DNA from: Polydactylus sextarius | Lineage: Eukaryota; Chordata; Actinopteri; Polynemidae | Direction: 5' to 3' | NCBI GenBank assembly: GCA_016801845.1 | Contig: CM028906.1 | Location: forward strand, 7,440,501 to 7,504,500 | Length of the DNA: 64,000 nucleotides | In this document: positions 1 to 14,000 of the stretch, one piece after another | Position numbering within the stretch: the stretch's first letter is position 1 | Layout: each line of letters opens with the position of its first letter | The notes under the pieces: generated by a model | Seen by the model: the letters and a program-made list of their open reading frames with translations, nothing else | Databases searched by the model: none | Told to the model about the DNA's origin: nothing | Program-made: the position numbers and the translations under genes

Positions 1-3000
1 GTTTCTGACTGATGCAGCTCAGGCTCTTTTTGTACCTCAGTAAGTTGCCTCAAAAATGTTGTCACACCTCCACTAAAGCTAGCTGTTATTCAAATTACTG
101 GCAACATTGTTTAAAAAAAAAGGACTGGCCAAAAGAAAACAAACACAAAAGCAATGAGTTGCCTTGAAATAATTAAGTGGCAGTTACACAGGCAGCTGAA
201 AAAGTGAATCATAGGAAATTGTCCAAAAGTCATGATGCCACGAGGGAAACACATGAAAATGCATTTACGAGGAAGAGGAACAGTGATCACATGATGACAT
301 TCGAGACACCGACCGACAGAAACAAGATATTTACTTAATTACAGAGCAAATTGACTTTGCAAAAATAACCGTAATGATGAGGGAATAGCTCGCTGACATC
401 ATCCACAAAAAAATGATGTGTTCAAAGATTCAAAGAAGCAGAGCTTAATTTAAGGTTGACATGGTTGAGGTGTTCCCTCACGCCTACAGAGCAGACAAAG
501 TCCGAAAATGAAAACTTTTTCATTTCTTTTTTTTTTTTTAAATAGTGGATGTGTTACATGGTCAGACAGGGCTGATGTGATGTCAGTGGTATGTGTGTGA
601 GGTTCCTGTTGCTGAGTGGGTGTTTGGTGGGGCTAGAGTCTGTGTGGGCTGAGACAGACATGCACACAGTGCAGTGGCATTACTGGCTATTTGGTGTCCT
701 ACTTAATGCCCTTGTTTTTGTAAAGCCCCTTCCAGTCAGTGTTTGGAGAGAAAGGAGTTACAGTAATGGTATGGTATGAGTCACACTAATAACTGAGATA
801 GCTGCACTGCACGTGTGTGATACAACACAGTAGAGGAAAGGAGAGGGAGAGTGACGACAACCAACATCTCTGATCTTCAGACACACGTTGATGTTAAATG
901 CTGCACAAACTAACTGTATCTCCTCTGTGGCCGGTGTTCATTATGTTTATTAAGTTAACAGTGAGTCAAATCAAGCTCATAATCTCTCAGGGGGGAAATA
1001 CATGAGAACAGCAGTTCACAAAGCGACGCACAGTTTCCAGCAAGACAAAGTACAGTCCTCCAAAACTGAAGGGAATTGAGATTTTTGATTTTCTAACAAA
1101 TCAACACAGACAATCAGTGCATACTTTAAACCAGTGTGGAGGTTCAGGATTAAAATCTCAAAGCGACCACGGCATTGATAAGTGAACTGTGAGTCACCAT
1201 CTCTCTCATGTGTGTGCTGGATATGAAGGAAACAAACAGAGCGTCTCCACAGTAAAATCAGTGGTAAGAAACTTCCAAAGAATCGTTCCTTACATTTGTC
1301 ATGACTATTCTTATTGTTTTTTTCGTTTGTATATCACATTCGGGCCATACATTCAATTTATCTACCAGGTTTAAAATGAAGTATCTAAAATGACTCTACA
1401 TCGATGAACTACAAAATGAAAATGCTCTTATGTGTATTCTTAATGATCATTATACTAAAAGCTTGTACTAAAGTACAATAATACATCCACAAAGACAGAG
1501 GCTGTTTTATTTGGCCTTTTACTTGTGAGGAAGTAGTTTTAGATTTTCCTTTTCCTTTGATTAAAGAAATAATCTGACCACCACTGTTTTTATATGGATT
1601 AAAAAGAAAAGAAAGCAAGTGTCAAAACATTGTGCACATAAAAGACCTGGGACAGGTCCAGGCAAAGGCTCTACACCTCTTTATTTGAATGACTCACTCC
1701 GTTGAAGAGATTTATGATGGTATGAATGAGACTTTGATAAGTCACACCTCCACAACAGTAAAAAATCACTCCTGCTCACCCTCCACCACCACCAAGCCTC
1801 AGCCTGTTGTTTAGACGAAGAGTCAGCAGCACTGTCTAAACAGCCAAACTCAGATCCTGCAAAACACTTTAAAATGATTTGAAGCTCTGAGTCCTTCAGC
1901 TATGTGGAGAGAGAGGAGGGGGGGGTGGGGGGGGTGTGACCCCAAAATCCCTGCTGGGCTCCTGTGTGTGTGTGTGTGTGTGTGATTTCAGACTGGAGAT
2001 TTGAGGGACATGGGTGGGATCTGAAGGCTTCCAAGAATCTGAGAATTCAGGCCAGCACTTTTCAACCTTGAGCTCCTCCCTGCAGCACCAGACACTGGTC
2101 AACACAGACTGATTTTATTTACAGACAGTCACAACTCTCATTGAAAAACCTGATGAATACCAATGAATAGCTCCATTTTTCTGTTGCTTAAAAAATAATA
2201 TAAACACACACACACGTATTTGTATAAATTTGCTTTTTGAAAAACTAAACAGTATCATCACAAAACCTTTAAATTAATGATGTATAAGGCCGACTTCAGC
2301 ATGTCACGAGGCAGCTGTGTGTTCAGACTCTGTGCAGGAATGTAATAATGTAAGGCCAGCCACGTTTTTGTTTTGTGTTTTGTTTTCTTTCCCAACCAAT
2401 GAGCAGATTTGTCTGTAAATTTCACATGCATGAAATGTTCAGTTTGTGGATATCAAACACTATAAAGTAAGACAGCCTCACACTGTGAAAGATGACTCAA
2501 ATCAACAAAAATCAGCATCAAATTAAATTTCAGCTTTTAAGCTGTATTTCAGCACAGTTAATAGTAAATGATAGAAACATAACAGGAAACCGTGATTACA
2601 AAGAGGAAGTTAGCACTAGGGCTTTAAATATTTTTAATAATCCTCCAAGCAAAGGTATTTATTTACTATTAATTTACAATCACATAACATAACATAAACA
2701 CAAGCATTTAAATGCTCACTTTTAGGAAATGTATCATCCTAACCCAAAAAAAAAACTGAACTGAAAAGTTCAAACTTCCACTTTTCTGCCCTGGATTGAT
2801 ATTTTTTGTCTGTATAGAAAACGTGTCGTTGAAACATTTTCATGACTCCATGTCTTTAGGTCACCTCAATTCCCTCTGTGACTGAGAACAAGAGACAGTC
2901 AGAGTGAACTCACGTCCAAAAATGAAAGGGACAAATTAATATGGATTTTTTATTTTTGCCACGGGGGAAACTAAGTTGACATCATTGTGAGTGCCATGAC

Positions 3001-3193
3001 CTGAAGCTAGAGATGAACCTGACCTTTACACTCAATCCAGCACGTTTGTGTGAATAGTAGAGTGCAAACTGTGCACACAGACAAACACACACACACACAC
3101 CTTCATTCATATACACACATTAAGATATGAGTGTTAGTAGGATCACATTTATTCATGTATTCAGGTTATTAAGAAGTGAGTGATTGTGAAGAG

Positions 3194-3195
<2 letters not shown>

Positions 3196-3224
<29 letters not shown>

Positions 3225-3225
3225 G
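3196..3225. repeat. GT microsatellite
   Basis: GT run in smad3 intron 1. Further GT/CA runs follow at 3362-3386 and 3434-3450, making this a microsatellite-rich stretch; a chance open frame on the minus strand here is mostly repeat-encoded. Confidence 0.95.
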
Positions 3226-6200
3226 CTGACTCATAAAACTGACTGAGACAGAGCAGATTGAGCTCCACTGAGCTAGGAAGGGGGAGGAGGGGAAGAGGAG
3301 GCGGGCAAAACAAACACTCTGAGGCATACCCTGTTACGCTGAGAGACACAAACATATACAATGTGTGTGTGTGTGTGTGTGTGTGTTCAGGTTGGCCATG
3401 GTCTGAGCAGGGCTGAACACACACGCGTGTGCGCACACACACACACACACAGACCTTTTGAGATGGCTCTTTACAACTCTTTGCCAAGTTTCAAACTCAA
3501 ATGAAAGCCATAGTTCACTAAAAATGTGCCAAGAAACACTATGAGAAACTAAATGATTTTTACTACTACTTTCTACATTTTTTTTATTTGTCTCTCAGTG
3601 TTGGTCAAATCAGACTGTAATATATTAATTTTATTCAATTACCTAAAACTTCCTTGTTCAATTCGAAAAATGAAAATCAGTCATTTTGGACATTTTAAGT
3701 GCCTGCATATCCAAGTAAACATCAGGGCCTCCGGTCACAATCTGTCTCATAGGAGCACGGAGCACGGAGGACAAAGTGGGTGATGGATAAAGAAAGGAGG
3801 GTGCTGCCGGACAATAGGGCTGGCAGACTGTCTCAACAGCTCAGGGCAGCTCAGAGTGTCTGTGACCCCCTAAAACCCCCCTCCGTTCCCCTCTCCTCCG
3901 TCTGTCCCTCTATTCCCTTGTCCGTCTCAATGCTAAGTGAGGGTTGTGTGTAGGGGGGTGGGAGTGTGGGGTTGTACAGCTGAAATGGCCTTTGTGCTTT
4001 TCATAAAGTCTGTGGCCGGTCTGTCGAGCCATGAGCAACAGGGCTGCAGTCCAATGACATCCAGCACAGCGCTGCTGTCTTCCAGTAACAACATGTGAAG
4101 AGACAAATCATTCACTAATTCACAAGACGGGAATTACGTTAGTTGGGTTTTGAAATCTGACACGCGGCTACTTCTCCGCCCTGTGAATTTTGACACATTT
4201 CAGAAGGCAATTTAACAGCGATGTGTTTTAATCTTTTAATGTTGGTGATTTAACTTTCTCTGCTTCAAATCCAGTTACCCTCAATCACAGGTCAACTAAC
4301 CTATTTTCAACATGGATGGACCTATTCTTGTATGACTGTTACACAATTCAAAGAATATGCAACCACAGAATTACACACCATGACTGGTATTACATAATGA
4401 CAAAATAAAGAAATTGTGGTGTGTATATTCTCTGTAGCGAGTCTCTCCCCACATTGTGCTTCTCTGCCTTCCACACTTGAGTTATTTGGAGGGAGGTGGT
4501 TAAATGTTACTTATACAGCAGTGACATTGAACTAAACCCCTCACTGGAAACACCTGTTCAGCAAAGCTGGTCTGCATCTGCATTCAGCCGTGCTCAGCAG
4601 GAAGACCACGAACCCAGATGTGTTCTGTTGTGTTAATGATGAGGGTTTAACGCAGGTTATTTATGTTGGTTATTTGTGTGTAAAATTCATTTATAAAATG
4701 ACGCTTTTAAGTCTTCTTTTAACTTGCACGTGCACTAGTATTTGGTTTGGTGGTGCTATATTAAATAAATAATATCATTACCATTATTATTATTATTATC
4801 ATTTCTCTGGATCGTCATGTGTTCAGGCCAAAAGAACACTAAAAACAATAAAACAATGCAAGGGGTGTGGGCATGTTATTTCATAAAACAGTGAGACAAT
4901 TAACTAGTCCAGTGAGGTCAGTGTAGAGTCACACATCCACAAGTGTAAAGATCTATCACATGCTAAAACAATGCAAAGTGGTTTATAATAGTATGAGAAA
5001 GGATTTTAGAGCCATGGAAAGTTATTGTGACCACAACTGCTTTATTTACAAGAACCAGATGGAAATGTGTGTTTGGATAACTGAATACCTGGGAGGGTGG
5101 TCAGTCATATTAGTCATTTTTCAAGCAAGAACTCCAGATATTTTCTGGTTTGCAGGATTTTTTTTTTGTTCTTGTTATTTGTTATCTCAAGCAATACAAA
5201 AGAAAGATATCCTCGTTCTTTGTTATGAAGGGACAGACGGTAAAACCTTGTGCCTTTGCTCTCGTTTTGTTCTCGAAGTTGAACTGATTTGAAAAGATTC
5301 TTTATCTTGGTGGAACATTGAGGTTTACAAATATTTTATTATCGTGGGCCATCAGCAATCAACTTCATTACAGGAGAAAAAAAAAGCTCCAAGTGCATAA
5401 ATCTTGGCTTGTGAATGCATTCCGGCAGTGGTGCAACTCACACAGAGGAACATATTCCACACACCTCCCACTCTCTCTGGAAAAGCCATCAGACTTCTCT
5501 TTTTCTTACAAAAGAGGAGGGAGGGGAGGACTGTGGGGGTGAAGGAAGCAAACCAAGAATAGAGTGTGAGAGAAAAGCGAGTCCCACAGGTGATATCATA
5601 GGGCAGGAGTGTGCTGGGACCAGTGAAGGAGGGCCTAATGTGAAATAAGAAACCAGGAGACAGACGACTGGCAAGGCTAGACGACAAATAACAGAGTCTG
5701 AACTCAAACTGGGGAGACGATGGAGGACTGGCAACCATTAGTTTTACTGCTAATAGTCAATGAGCTGAGCAGTCTGTCTCTCTTTTTCTGAATCAAAATG
5801 ATGAATGACTGAATATATTCCAGATGCAAGTCATCAATAATTTTTTCCCCACAGTCCGTTTAAGTCATTTTTCCTACAGTAGAGCCTGTAGGAGTGCAGT
5901 CGGCTCTACTCCAGTCCAGATATGATATCCCACGATGTAAAATTTCGACAATTTATAAAACTATGAGTTTGACTGAATATTTTCAGAATAAACTGAGATG
6001 AAAGTTTAAGTAATAGCTGGGATGTGGTTAAAAACAGGCTGCAGTGACTTCTTCCTGTCTAATATACATAAATGAGAACATCCTCACACTGAACTACTGT
6101 TGGCAGATTGTGGGGCTGTCCCTCCGAGCACTCGGATTGAACAACAACATTTTTAAAGTTGGTGCAGAATTTTCTTTTTCATTGAGACAAGGGTCAAAGT

Positions 6201-7160
6201 TGCACAAGCTGTTGTACAACGAACTAAAATGGCTTTAATTTGGAAAAATACATACTGAGTGTCGTAGTCTGTAGGCTATATCGTAGGCTATATCTGAATA
6301 TAAATATTATTTTTCAGTAATTGCATGTTATTAAATGAGAATGTGGAGGTTGTGTGTACTATAGGAGCACAGCAGTAACCTAGTGTAGCCTGTAATTATG
6401 TCAATAAGTTAACAGAACATTGACTAAGGGACAAAGACAGACGACTGTTATTGTTACTGGTGGCCATTAGCCAAAGCAAATTCATGAGAAAGGTAGGGCT
6501 GACTGTAGCAGCAGCACAGCAGCAACACTGGCGTTTCAGATACAAACTGTAAACTAAAAAGCTCAGATGTGGTGTGTGTGTGTAGTAGTTGTGTGTATCT
6601 GTGACGTGAAGCATCGCGCACAGACATGAAGAGCAGAACTGGATATGTGAGACCAGTGAGCCGCTCACCAGTCATGACCGATCAATTGGTGGATCTACAA
6701 ATAACAACAAGCTGCTCAGATGATGCTCTTGAGGTCAGTTTCATATCTGACTGGAGTCCACAGTCTCCAGTAGAGATATGATATGAAAGAGATTTATTGA
6801 ATGTGTCTGAAACTAGTTTGTTTGTTAAGAAGAGAAGAAAATCTGTTTCAAAATAACATCCAGGTTTTTATTTCCAAATCTTTTAATTTAAAAGTTGTAG
6901 TACTGCAAAAGCTGTGAAAATGAATACATGGCTAACACACCGCTGATGTTTTGTAAGCACAATATACTGAGCAGCACTGCATCTTCAGGGCAGACTGGAG
7001 ACTATCAGACAGTGATGAGACAAGACGGGCCGACGAGGTCAATGATCGGAGGCTAGCGTTCTGACTCCAGTAAAGACAAAGAAGTGATATAAATAGAAGC
7101 AATAGAAACAAACAGTTTCTGCTTTTCAACCGTTGATGACAGTTCTTGGTATGTAAATGG

Positions 7161-7215
7161 AATGACGTTTGATGTTTAAGGTCTGACGTTTGAGGTTTGA
7201 GGTTTGATGTTTGAT
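7161..7215. repeat. Short tandem GTTTGA-type repeat
   Basis: Several imperfect tandem copies of a 7-10 bp unit such as TGAGGTTTGA and TGATGTTTGA, in smad3 intron 1. Confidence 0.8.
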
Positions 7216-7775
7216 GAACTCAAACTGTTTTTGCCTGATTGGTAAGTAAACAGGTGTCAAATGTCAGAACCCGTCACTGGTCTCTGTGTTGTGATATTTG
7301 GTGTCCGGGTCATTAAAGTGTATGGGAATTTAAGTTTCTACTTCTTCTACTTTGGTGCTCTCATCTTGAGATAAAATAAAGAATGAGTGTCTCAGAGAGC
7401 TTAATAAAATCAATCCTGAACACATGATATTTTCCTACCAGTGTCACACAAACATTTGTGTTTCTAGTGTTTCTATGTGTTAATGACTCATGTGCTGAGA
7501 ATTTTTACCTTGTCCTGGACCACTAAGAAATCTGTAGTGATGGACGCTGCTCATCTCTAACAACTTTTCCAATAATATGTTGCTCAGTTTTAAGAGTTTC
7601 GCTTATGTTCATGGCTTAATAGTAATTTCCCTCCTTCCTTTTAAATCCATGATTCTTCATGTCACGTTTTCCCACACATACCCAGCTGTAGTCCAGCGCT
7701 CACAGCAGCAGCAGCAGTAGTGGCCAGTGGAGCACAAAGGCAGGTTTGTTGTCTGGTGAACGTGTCTGTGTGTTT

Positions 7776-7822
7776 GAGACTGTGTGTGTGTGTGTATGAG
7801 TGAGTGAGTGTGTGTGTGTGTG
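7776..7822. repeat. Interrupted TG microsatellite
   Basis: TG runs broken by TATGAGTGAGTGAG in smad3 intron 1. Confidence 0.9.
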
Positions 7823-7997
7823 TTTCTACATCATGCACGCGCACTCCCCCACAGATAGTGAGACTGCTGGGGCCAAGTTGAGGCAGCGCTGTCTCTCTAA
7901 CCCCCTCCACCCCTGGTGCAAGCCACAAACCAAACAGCAGCCCACGCCCTCCTCAAGGCCCCGGCAGGCAGAGAGAGCATTCCTCTGAGCTGACTAA

Positions 7998-7998
<1 letters not shown>

Positions 7999-8038
<40 letters not shown>
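7999..8038. repeat. CA microsatellite, 20 units
   Basis: Uninterrupted CA dinucleotide run in smad3 intron 1. Confidence 0.98.
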
Positions 8039-8039
<1 letters not shown>

Positions 8040-11000
8040 CCATGTATGATGACATACAGCTCACATGGTAGTAAGTTTTTTGGTACTTATAGAAAATCTA
8101 AATTTAGAGCAGCTGAATGTGAATAACTTTTTCTTTTATCATGTATGACACCTGCACATCATAATATCACAGGATTAAGTTGTATCACTTTATGAAGTAA
8201 GTAATAATTACAATAAATGATTACCCAGTAGCAGCAGCCAGGTGAAACCTAAGGTTTTTGAGGTCATAAGTCTTTGGTTACAAAGTAAACACTATGATAC
8301 AGGTACATACACATGAAGCGCTTTGTGTTTGTATCCGTCCTGACTCACAGCAGCATCTTGTTTCCATCAAAGGCATCAAAAAATGACAGAACTCCTCAAC
8401 CCAATTGAAGAGGGTAAATTATTACTGTCATTAGAGCAAACAAACATAGACAGACAGACAGAAAGACACACATAAACTCTCTGTGACCTGTCTTGCTTTG
8501 CGTCTCTGTCGGACAATGCTGTCTCAGATGACTCAGGTGTGATACTTGATGTGAAAGCTGCCTGTGTATGCTTGTGTAAAAAAAAAAAACGAGCTGGGAG
8601 ACTGAATAATAATTAAGAAGGTTAGAGAAAACAGCTAGGAGAAAATCTGCCAGAATCTGTCAAGATAAAACTATTAAGTAAGTTTACATCTCTGTAATTT
8701 TTCATATGCAATGCTAACAAATACTGGATTTTAATAGCATCTCACTGATATTGTTAAAAGAGCAGCAGTAACATATCAAGTATTGGACTGTTTCGAAATA
8801 ATTTACACGTGCCAATGTGAATTTATCTATTATAAACACAAAACAAGTGTTTTTGGTTCCCAAATGTTAGTACTAGAGCTTTTGTTCATACAAAATAAGA
8901 TAGTGAGAGGCATTTTTCACAGATTTCTGACATTTGATTTATCTACAAGGTAATTTGATAAGATAAATTAAACACATTATGACAATGATCATCAACTGCA
9001 GCTCTAAAATAATCAGAATATAACTTATAGGAATGTTATAACAATGATTCGACTGTGTTAACTGATGTCAACAGACATGCAACTACAATTTTGGCGCATT
9101 ATGACAGTTAATAATTTGTCACATCAAACGAGTCCACACCTGGATTTAACATGAGCAGACACTGTTTATCTCTGTGGGTGTATTAGTATCATCATCATCC
9201 TCTTTCATTTTTATATGAACGTAGGGTGCCATGCTCTGACCTCATTCACCTCCTCTCATTAACAAAGACAGGAAGACAGGAAGAACAACCCTCTGCAGCT
9301 GCTGCAGCAGCAGCTCAGCGTGGCTATGCATATTATATGTACAGTTGTACGTGCGGCATTGAAACTGGCAGTGAGTAAAAAAAACAAGACAGGTATACAC
9401 AGCATGTTGACACAGTATCTGTCGTGTGTGCGTCTGTGTGTGTCACTGAGACACATGCAGACACATTTCATTTGATGTCAAACTGGAAAATAAACCAGTT
9501 CTATCACAGCTATTAGCACGTTTCTTTATTTTCATGCTAACCACACTAGCCATGGCCTCCCTCTGATAAACCCTGGTAGATTCCCTCTTGCTGTCTCTTG
9601 CCAAATAGGGTCTCCGCCTCTTCCATTATCTAACCCTTGGCTTTCTGGCTTACCTATCTCTTTCACATTCTGATCCCCTCAACTTTTAATCTCTTTTCTC
9701 ACCTCCGCTGCTTTCTCTCTTTCAATTCTGTCCTCTCTGGCTAATCATTTATGGCTCATCCTCCCTCATTAAAACACATCCCTCCACAACAATGACAGGT
9801 CCTCCCTTACAGCGCTACACACAACACTGGGAATCCCCAACTCCTCTTCAGCGGCCACTATTCTCCCCGTATCTCTGGCACAGTTTCACTCAGAAGCTTT
9901 CACACTACAAAATTAACCTCACCGATAACCGCTTGAATTTCTATGCCAGTGTTGTGACATCAAACCAATGATGCTGGAGAGAACCAATATGTTTCAGTAC
10001 TGAGATCAAAGTAATATTTATTTTACCCCTATTTAATCTACTCAATAAAAAAATTACTAAAAAACGATCTTGGCATGCTATTTATACAAACTTTACCTTC
10101 TCTGTGCTATAGATATAGATTTCTACCACTATCAAGAAAAAGTATCAAGTTTCAACACCCAGATTTATAACCTTAGTATCTATAATATAACCTTCTGTTT
10201 CACATTCTGGTCAAAGCTTGCCAGGATTTAATCCAGTCAGACAAGGCTCTGCTTTGGTGTGATATGGTAACCACATGTTTCTATAATTCAAGGTTTACCA
10301 CAAGGGTAATGTGGGATTGGTAAAGTAAATCTATTGGGTTTTTGAGGTCTAAATCTTTCAGTCATAAAACACGCTGTTCTGGATCATCAAGACACATCAT
10401 CATGATTGTGGAGCTTCAGTTTCAAGTTTCTGTGCTGTCTAAATCAATAGCATAAATTGTCTAAACGTATCCAAGTTGTCTCTAATGTCCTCCATGTGTT
10501 TCAACAACACTGTCAAACAATGGCATGTTTAGAGGCACAGATGTGGACCTAAACCTTACCTTGTCAATGACTGTGTTTCTGTGTAAAACGGGTACTAGAA
10601 TCTGTCCTCTGCTTCCTTCTCCTCTTTCTATCTTTTCTACCTTTTCCCCATTAATACGGTCCTTCTCTTTGTAAGTAATACCACGAATGTATTTCTGTAC
10701 AATGTCACTCTTGTTTTATCCTATCTTTTATTTCTGTGTCTGAGAGTCCTTCATTCCCTACCTCATGCCCTGACATGCAGCGGTGTGAATCAGACAGCAG
10801 TCTCGCTGCCAGGAGGGATGTGTGTGGACAAGACCAGAGCTCTACCCACCACTGGCCCAAACCCAGACCATGTTAAGGTGGGTAGGACTGAGGAATCCAC
10901 CCCCCCGGGCTCTATGAAAAGGCAAAGAACACACATACACACCTTGGATCATTTCTGTCAATACATCATCTGTGTTCCCACACTGATGATGCATTTAACT

Positions 11001-14000
11001 AAGGTGGATTTCAATCCTATTAACTCTTAAACCACAATTAGACATAAAAACCTGTAAGATTATCATGTCCTATTAAAAACTTATCTCTCTGCAAATATGA
11101 CAGGAGTGTTACAGATGTTGATCATCATGCAAGAGTAGCCAAAACAGGAAGTTCCTGAGAGACACTTCATCTGTAATCACTTTCTAATTTCAACATTACA
11201 CTAATTTCCACCCATTGTTAAGTAGTGTATCTTATCTACATGTTACATTTTTGTGTGACTGTGAATTGTAAATCTTGGGAGTTTAAGCTGTTGGTTGGAC
11301 ATGAATATTTTAAATACACGGCTCTAGCAATTTCTGAATGATGTACTATTTGTTATTACTGTCTGACATTTTAAAGGCTTAAGAATGATTTAAGCAATCA
11401 GAAAATAAACGGATTAGCCAATAATGAAAAATAACTTCCCTACTCCACATTCACAATTATGTTATAATTCTGTGAATAGTGGTGTTGGTATCTTCTCAGT
11501 CCAAAAATCCCAAAAAACATAAAGCCTGGTGAGGGTCAGTGTTAATATTTGTGTCCTTAGTTCATTAGAAAATTAATGATGTATAGGTTTTTCACATTAA
11601 GTTGATTTTCACATATTATCAATAACCCAAAGCTACAGTGCCAGGGTTTCCATTTGGAGGCCTGCCCAGTTAAATTAAAGCAGCAGCCAAGTACTGCTGC
11701 AATACATTTGGATAATTAACTATGTCTCTGACACAGTGTGTACGGTCACTTTTCTTTGCTTGTTGATGTAAATTAAAGTGGAGGAGTCTGATCACCCTGT
11801 AGTGTATGCAGTCATTTCAAAGCTCTGACCTAATATTGTGTGTTGAGCAAGTGACTGATTTAGAAATTTGCACTATTCCATAGTTACAACACAAGTAACA
11901 GCACATGTAAGATGCAAATACATACATATCTTGAAGGAGAGACATTGGTTAAAGCTTAATTCAACAGTAAGTAAAACTGTTACTGTCTGTAATTGTCCTC
12001 CATAGTGAGACATTCAAGTGTTCTCTGTTTAAACGTCCTCATCAGGAGGCCACCCAATGTAGTTACCGGTTACAACTGTGTCCTAACATGACACCACTAT
12101 GGTAAAGGTGTGGGGACGTTTTGGCCCAAATTGGACAAGTTTCAGTCGTAGTTTGAAGTTGCAGTAACTAATTGAGGAACATTGTGGTTTGGTTAAAACA
12201 ACTGCTTCCTTAAGGTTAGGGAAGCTTTACTTCCTTGGTTAATGTCAGTGAATTATCATGGCCAACTCAACTGTTTGTTCCCATTATTTAATGATTATAG
12301 GAGACCTATATTGCAACACTTGTGATAATGAGACAGTGGCGTGGCTGTGTGGCTCAACATATCTGCTTACTGGACTAACACCTCAGCAAAATGTTTCATA
12401 ATAGGGTGGACGTTAGACCACTATATGAGACGAGACCATCTATATTTGTCACTTTTGAATCTAAACACTATATGATCAAATTTCTGTTCTTAACTTCAAT
12501 AAGTGTTGTATCGGTCATCTTTTCAGATGACCCACAGACCCTCTAGCCCGACTTCTTATCCATTTAATCCTAAAGCCTCTGCAGAGGTTTGTTACTGCAG
12601 CGTAAGGATATTTACTTATCGGGCAGATGCAGGCTATAAGATAGAGTACTTGCCAACCCACAGGAACAGCTGACACAGATTTGGCTGCTGTTTATGAATG
12701 CACTGAGCCTTCTTGAAAAACACAACGAAAGTCACGCATTAGTCATCCTGCCACATTCAAACAGCCCAGGCCACCACACATAACATCCACCCATCTCCCA
12801 GCAGGAAACTGGTAGACTTTCATGGCTTGACGCACTTTACACACCAATGTTTGTGACTAACCCAAGTTTACAGCTCATAATAGGAGAGGATTTTCAAAAG
12901 TAGAAGCAGGGAGAAAAAGAGGGAGGGAAGGTAGGTCAATACCACAATGCCACAACTGCTTGTTGTTGAGTGACTAAGGCTTGAATTTGGACAGAAGCCT
13001 GAGCATTCACTTTGTTAAGAGCTCTTCAACAAAGTAAAAACAACTCATTGTCAAAACCACAGGGACCTAAAGGGCAAGAAAAAAACAGTAGAGTTGATAG
13101 GGATATACTACAAAAAACTTCAGATGGAAATGCAAGTCAAAGCAACTGTGACTAATGTCTATTTATGGAGGGAGGCCTTTATCTCTAATGTAAACATATC
13201 AGAACATATACACACACATTCACAAGCTGCCAGAGCACCCACATCAACCACCCACACCCAAAACTAACTGTCTCGACCAAACTCACCATGTTGTGATTTA
13301 ATGCCCCCTAACCACTGTTTCACATGTTAATTTAAATGTTATGCGGCACTTTATAATCAGCTGGCTTCCCAAAGCTTATGAGCATCTCATTTTTACCACC
13401 TCGACGTAATACGGACGTAAAGCTCACAGGAGGGAGTGGCTCTGGACAAACCCTGTAAACATCATTAACTTTGTTTGACACAACTGAAAAACATTAGCCT
13501 TGAGATCTTAAAATCAGCTCCTGGTATTTGCTCCTCCAAGATATGATATGTGAAACAGCTGTGATGAGTAAATCACCTGTTTCCTCCTTTCTTTTTTTTT
13601 TTTTTTTTCAAATGACCCAACCAGATACCTGAAATGCTACTCCACCACTGGATGCAACTACTGACTCAATCGATGCGCGGTGCCTGCTTCCTTCAGCACT
13701 CAGCATCACAGCAAAGCGTCATCGAGAGGGGTGGCAACAAGCCTCATCAGGGGAATTCATGTGTCAGAGAGATAGGAGCTGACCTCCCCATGGACAGGCC
13801 TGAACACGCAGGCAGCTGCTGTCAGAGAGCCAGAACGTAGGGGAATTAATAGAAACAGCAGCTCTCCAGGGACAGTGTTAGCCCACACTGACAGGCACCT
13901 CTGATCTGAGGTCATCTTAATGCTCTGCCTCTTCCCCTCTACATTAGCAGTGGGACACATGAAACCTGGATCATGCAAACATTATTCAACTTTCCGGGTA

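Noticed and set aside
3161..3487. Open frame of 108 codons
   Set aside because: Largely encoded by GT/CA microsatellites (runs of His-Thr and Val-Cys).
5352..5738. Open frame of 128 codons on the minus strand
   Set aside because: No domain, no conserved motif, and overlapping open frames on the other strand; likely chance in a GC-richer patch.
8446..8468. Array of AGAC units resembling CAGA boxes
   Set aside because: A plain tetranucleotide microsatellite far from the promoter; no reason to call it regulatory.
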